Source: Bradyrhizobium sp. (GTDB lineage: Bacteria; Pseudomonadota; Alphaproteobacteria; Rhizobiales; Xanthobacteraceae). Taken from it: a stretch of 64,000 nt of DNA. The DNA lies in contig NZ_JACRMG010000027.1 in the NCBI RefSeq assembly GCF_016219575.1, positions 62,001-126,000 of the forward strand, written 5' to 3'. Below, piece by piece: positions 62,454 through 64,000 of the stretch. Numbering within the stretch: the stretch's first letter is position 1; the number at the start of each line of letters is the position of its first letter. Made by a program: the position numbers and the translations under genes. Under the pieces are notes generated by a model. The model worked only from the letters and a program-made list of their open reading frames with translations, did not search any database and was not told the origin of the DNA.

Positions 62454-62955
62454 GATTCGCTCCTCCCAAGCGTTCCGATCAGACGCAGTCGGTCGGGTCG
62501 ATCTCGTCGGCCACAAGTGCCCGGTGGTGCAATGCACAACTACGGACCCTGAAACTCCATGCACGCAGGGGACATGAGAGCCAGCATCGACGATCCTCCC
62601 TCTCGGCCCTTGGCGGGCTCTTGGCGAGTAATCTGCTCTCTTTAGCGATCGCGATCCAGTGCAAGTTTTGACCCAAAGGCTTACTTGCCTGGTCGAACCC
62701 ATGCTCGGGAAATGAGCAGGCACCGCGCAGCCGGCGGCAGATTCCGCGCCTGCTACGCACGACTTGCCGGGATCGGACCCCCGCCCATGGAGGTCACCAC
62801 CCCTGGCCGTGACAATGTCCCCGGCAGGGGTTCATGCAGCGCGGCGCACGATATGGGCGGCTATCGCGGGGCGCGCGATGTTTCCTGCCCCGCCGGCGAG
62901 CGACCAATCGACGCCCGGCACTTGCCCCCGTTGCGACGCCCGGACGATGCGCTTG
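62454..62955. other. Gene-free stretch upstream of the importer operon
   Basis: 502 bases. Must carry the leftward promoter of the importer operon; I find no hexamer pair I would defend. A palindromic GCGATCGC core at about 62647-62654 is too short to call. Open frames here on the plus strand (from 62685 or 62764) have biased, shadow-like composition. Confidence 0.4.
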
Positions 62956-63495
62956 TCAGGTCGCCGCGAATTCGTCGGCGTGCAGCCAGGCGGTGTGGCG
63001 CGGCGGCTTTTTCGTCTCGGCCCACTCATCGACCATCGCTCCCGCCACGCCTTGCATCCGCTCCCACTGCTCGGCCGAGGCGGTATCGCAGGCCAGTTCG
63101 AGGCGATGGCCCGACGGATCGAAAAAGTAGATCGACTTGAAGATCGTGTGATCAGTGGGGCCGACGACATCGAGGCCTGCCGCCAGTACCTTGTCGCGCG
63201 CAGCTTCCAGCGTGGCCATGTCCTTTACCTTGAAGGCGATGTGCTGGGTCCATTCCGGGGTGTTGGGGTCGCGTCCCATCGGCGGCGAATTCGGCAGCTC
63301 AAAGAACGCGAGAATGCTGCCGCCGCCCGCGTCGAGAAAGATGTGCATGTAGGGATCCGGTTCTTTCGTCGAGGGAACGCGATCCTCGGCAATGGCGCCG
63401 AGCAACTTCATTCCCAGCATGTCCCGATAGAACGCCACGGTCGCCCTGGCATCCTTGCAGCGATAAGCGACGTGATGGAATCGTTCGACGATCAT
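62956..63495 (-). CDS. VOC-family protein (glyoxalase/extradiol dioxygenase-like)
   Basis: 179 aa. Paired beta-alpha-beta-beta-beta modules: VERFHHVAYRCKDARATVAFYRDMLGMKLL and TQHIAFKVKDMATLEAARDKV, with FDPSGHRLELACD at the end. Metal-ligand candidates are the His of FHHVAY, the His of QHIAFKV and the Glu of RLELA, the usual VOC layout. Reaction unknown. No operon partner is visible on this strand. Confidence 0.85.
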   Translation of the reverse strand: MIVERFHHVAYRCKDARATVAFYRDMLGMKLLGAIAEDRVPSTKEPDPYMHIFLDAGGGSILAFFELPNSPPMGRDPNTPEWTQHIAFKVKDMATLEAARDKVLAAGLDVVGPTDHTIFKSIYFFDPSGHRLELACDTASAEQWERMQGVAGAMVDEWAETKKPPRHTAWLHADEFAAT

Positions 63496-63840
63496 GGAAT
63501 TTCCTCCGGCTGCAAGCCACGTTCGTCCCGGTCGATGATGACGCCAGGATCGGCCTCTGCCCGCGCGAAACGGCGGGGCATTATTCGGCGGCCGATGCCA
63601 TCACGATCGGCGATCCCGGACCTTGCGGAATATCAAATTGGCAGCCATTCCCGGGACCGCGGGAGGAGCCCGCCACCTTGACGGTCCGGAGCAATTCCGA
63701 AAACCTCTCCCTTTTCCGGGGCCGGTTTCATCCAGCCTCCTCCGGCAGGACGCAATCGATCAAATTACCCGAAAGTCGATCGCTCCCGGAAGCGGCACGT
63801 CTATTGCTTCCGGGCAATATGCGTGCGAGGGGAAGAACTC
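63496..63840. other. Intergenic region before the TRAP transporter gene
   Basis: 345 bases between divergent genes. It contains a perfect inverted repeat (63785-63814) close to the downstream start and a good ribosome site (GAGGGG, 8 bases before the ATG at 63841). Nothing else recognised. Confidence 0.45.
63785..63814 (+). promoter_or_regulatory. Inverted repeat before the TRAP gene
   Basis: CCCGGAAGC (63785-63793) and GCTTCCGGG (63806-63814), perfect 9-base arms with a 12-base spacer, ending 26 bases before the start codon. Could be a repressor operator or a leader hairpin; the sequence does not decide. Confidence 0.4.
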
Positions 63841-64000
63841 ATGATCCGCGTGTTTCTCGACCGGCTTTACCTGCTATCCGGCTATCTGGCCGGGCTTTTC
63901 CTCATTGCGATCTTCGTGCTGATGATGGTGCTGTCGGCCGGCCGGCCGCTCGGCATCAACATTCCCGCGGGCGACGACTTCATCTCATGGTGTATGGCAG
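63841..64000 (+). CDS. TRAP transporter small permease (DctQ-type), 3' truncated by the window
   Basis: The visible 53 residues begin MIRVFLDRLYLLSGYLAG, followed by a membrane span (LFLIAIFVLMMVLSAG) and GINIPAGDDFISWCMA. The N-terminal amphipathic segment, first span and (P)AxDDFxxW-type motif match DctQ-type small subunits of TRAP transporters, which import organic acids using a sodium gradient. The large permease and binding protein should follow outside the window. Confidence 0.8.
   Translation, partial: MIRVFLDRLYLLSGYLAGLFLIAIFVLMMVLSAGRPLGINIPAGDDFISWCMA

Noticed and set aside
62685..63681. Plus-strand open frames before and across the VOC gene
   Set aside because: They are antisense to or upstream of the VOC gene, with shadow-like composition and no family motifs.

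Overview
The window reads as chromosome of a GC-rich alphaproteobacterium, most likely Bradyrhizobium or a close relative. The reasons are the hydrogenase order hupUV-hupSLCDF-hupGHIJK-hypABFCDE-hypX-hoxA, known from Bradyrhizobium japonicum, the red-type (form IC) RuBisCO with CbbX, and a rhizobial-type phn cluster. No species can be named from the sequence alone.

Layout. (1) 1-3540: the tail of a composite element. It holds an open-ended gene fusing a DEDD-type nuclease domain to an IS66-type DDE transposase, then a PIN-domain toxin-antitoxin pair, and ends in a 140-base sequence that finishes as the 3' half of a CAT-anticodon tRNA. (2) 3762-12593 (minus): Calvin cycle operon cbbF-P-T-A-L-S-X-E, with cbbR divergent at 12691. 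(3) 13666-34786 (minus): a complete H2-uptake system. It comprises the H2 sensor hupUV, the structural genes hupSLC, maturation genes hupDF, hupGHIJK, hypABFCDE and hypX, and the regulators hoxA and a hupT/hoxJ-type kinase. (4) 34867-43648: a DUF3422 protein, a chemoreceptor, a second HupC-like cytochrome b, and a nickel module (TonB receptor, NiCoT permease, NikR). (5) 43731-43870: a second copy of the 140-base tRNA-ended repeat, ungapped and 116/140 identical to the first. Repeats 3391-3530 and 43731-43870 bracket a 40 kb block holding H2 oxidation, nickel supply and CO2 fixation, which looks like a mobile or formerly mobile lithoautotrophy island.

(6) 44192-57745: phosphonate use. C-P lyase operon phnGHIJKLMN (minus), phnF (plus), transporter phnCDE1E2 (minus), and a plus-strand operon with a hexapeptide transferase, a second divergent PhnM-like amidohydrolase and a DUF1045 protein. 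Readable PHO boxes and a PhnF palindrome give a coherent phosphate-starvation circuit. (7) 57777-62453: a branched-chain-amino-acid-type ABC importer (minus). (8) 62956-63495: a VOC protein. (9) 63841 to the edge: the start of a TRAP transporter small permease gene.

How the genes fit together: NikR, NiCoT and the TonB receptor bring in nickel; Hyp and Hup proteins build the NiFe(CN)2CO site; HupSL passes electrons from H2 through HupC to quinone; the cbb operon spends the reductant and ATP on CO2. Candidate control sites are a sigma-54 promoter for hupS, a FixK/FNR-type box before hupG, a NikR operator before the NiCoT gene and a CbbR region before cbbF. Nearly all genes within operons overlap by ATGA/GTGA or lie a few bases apart.
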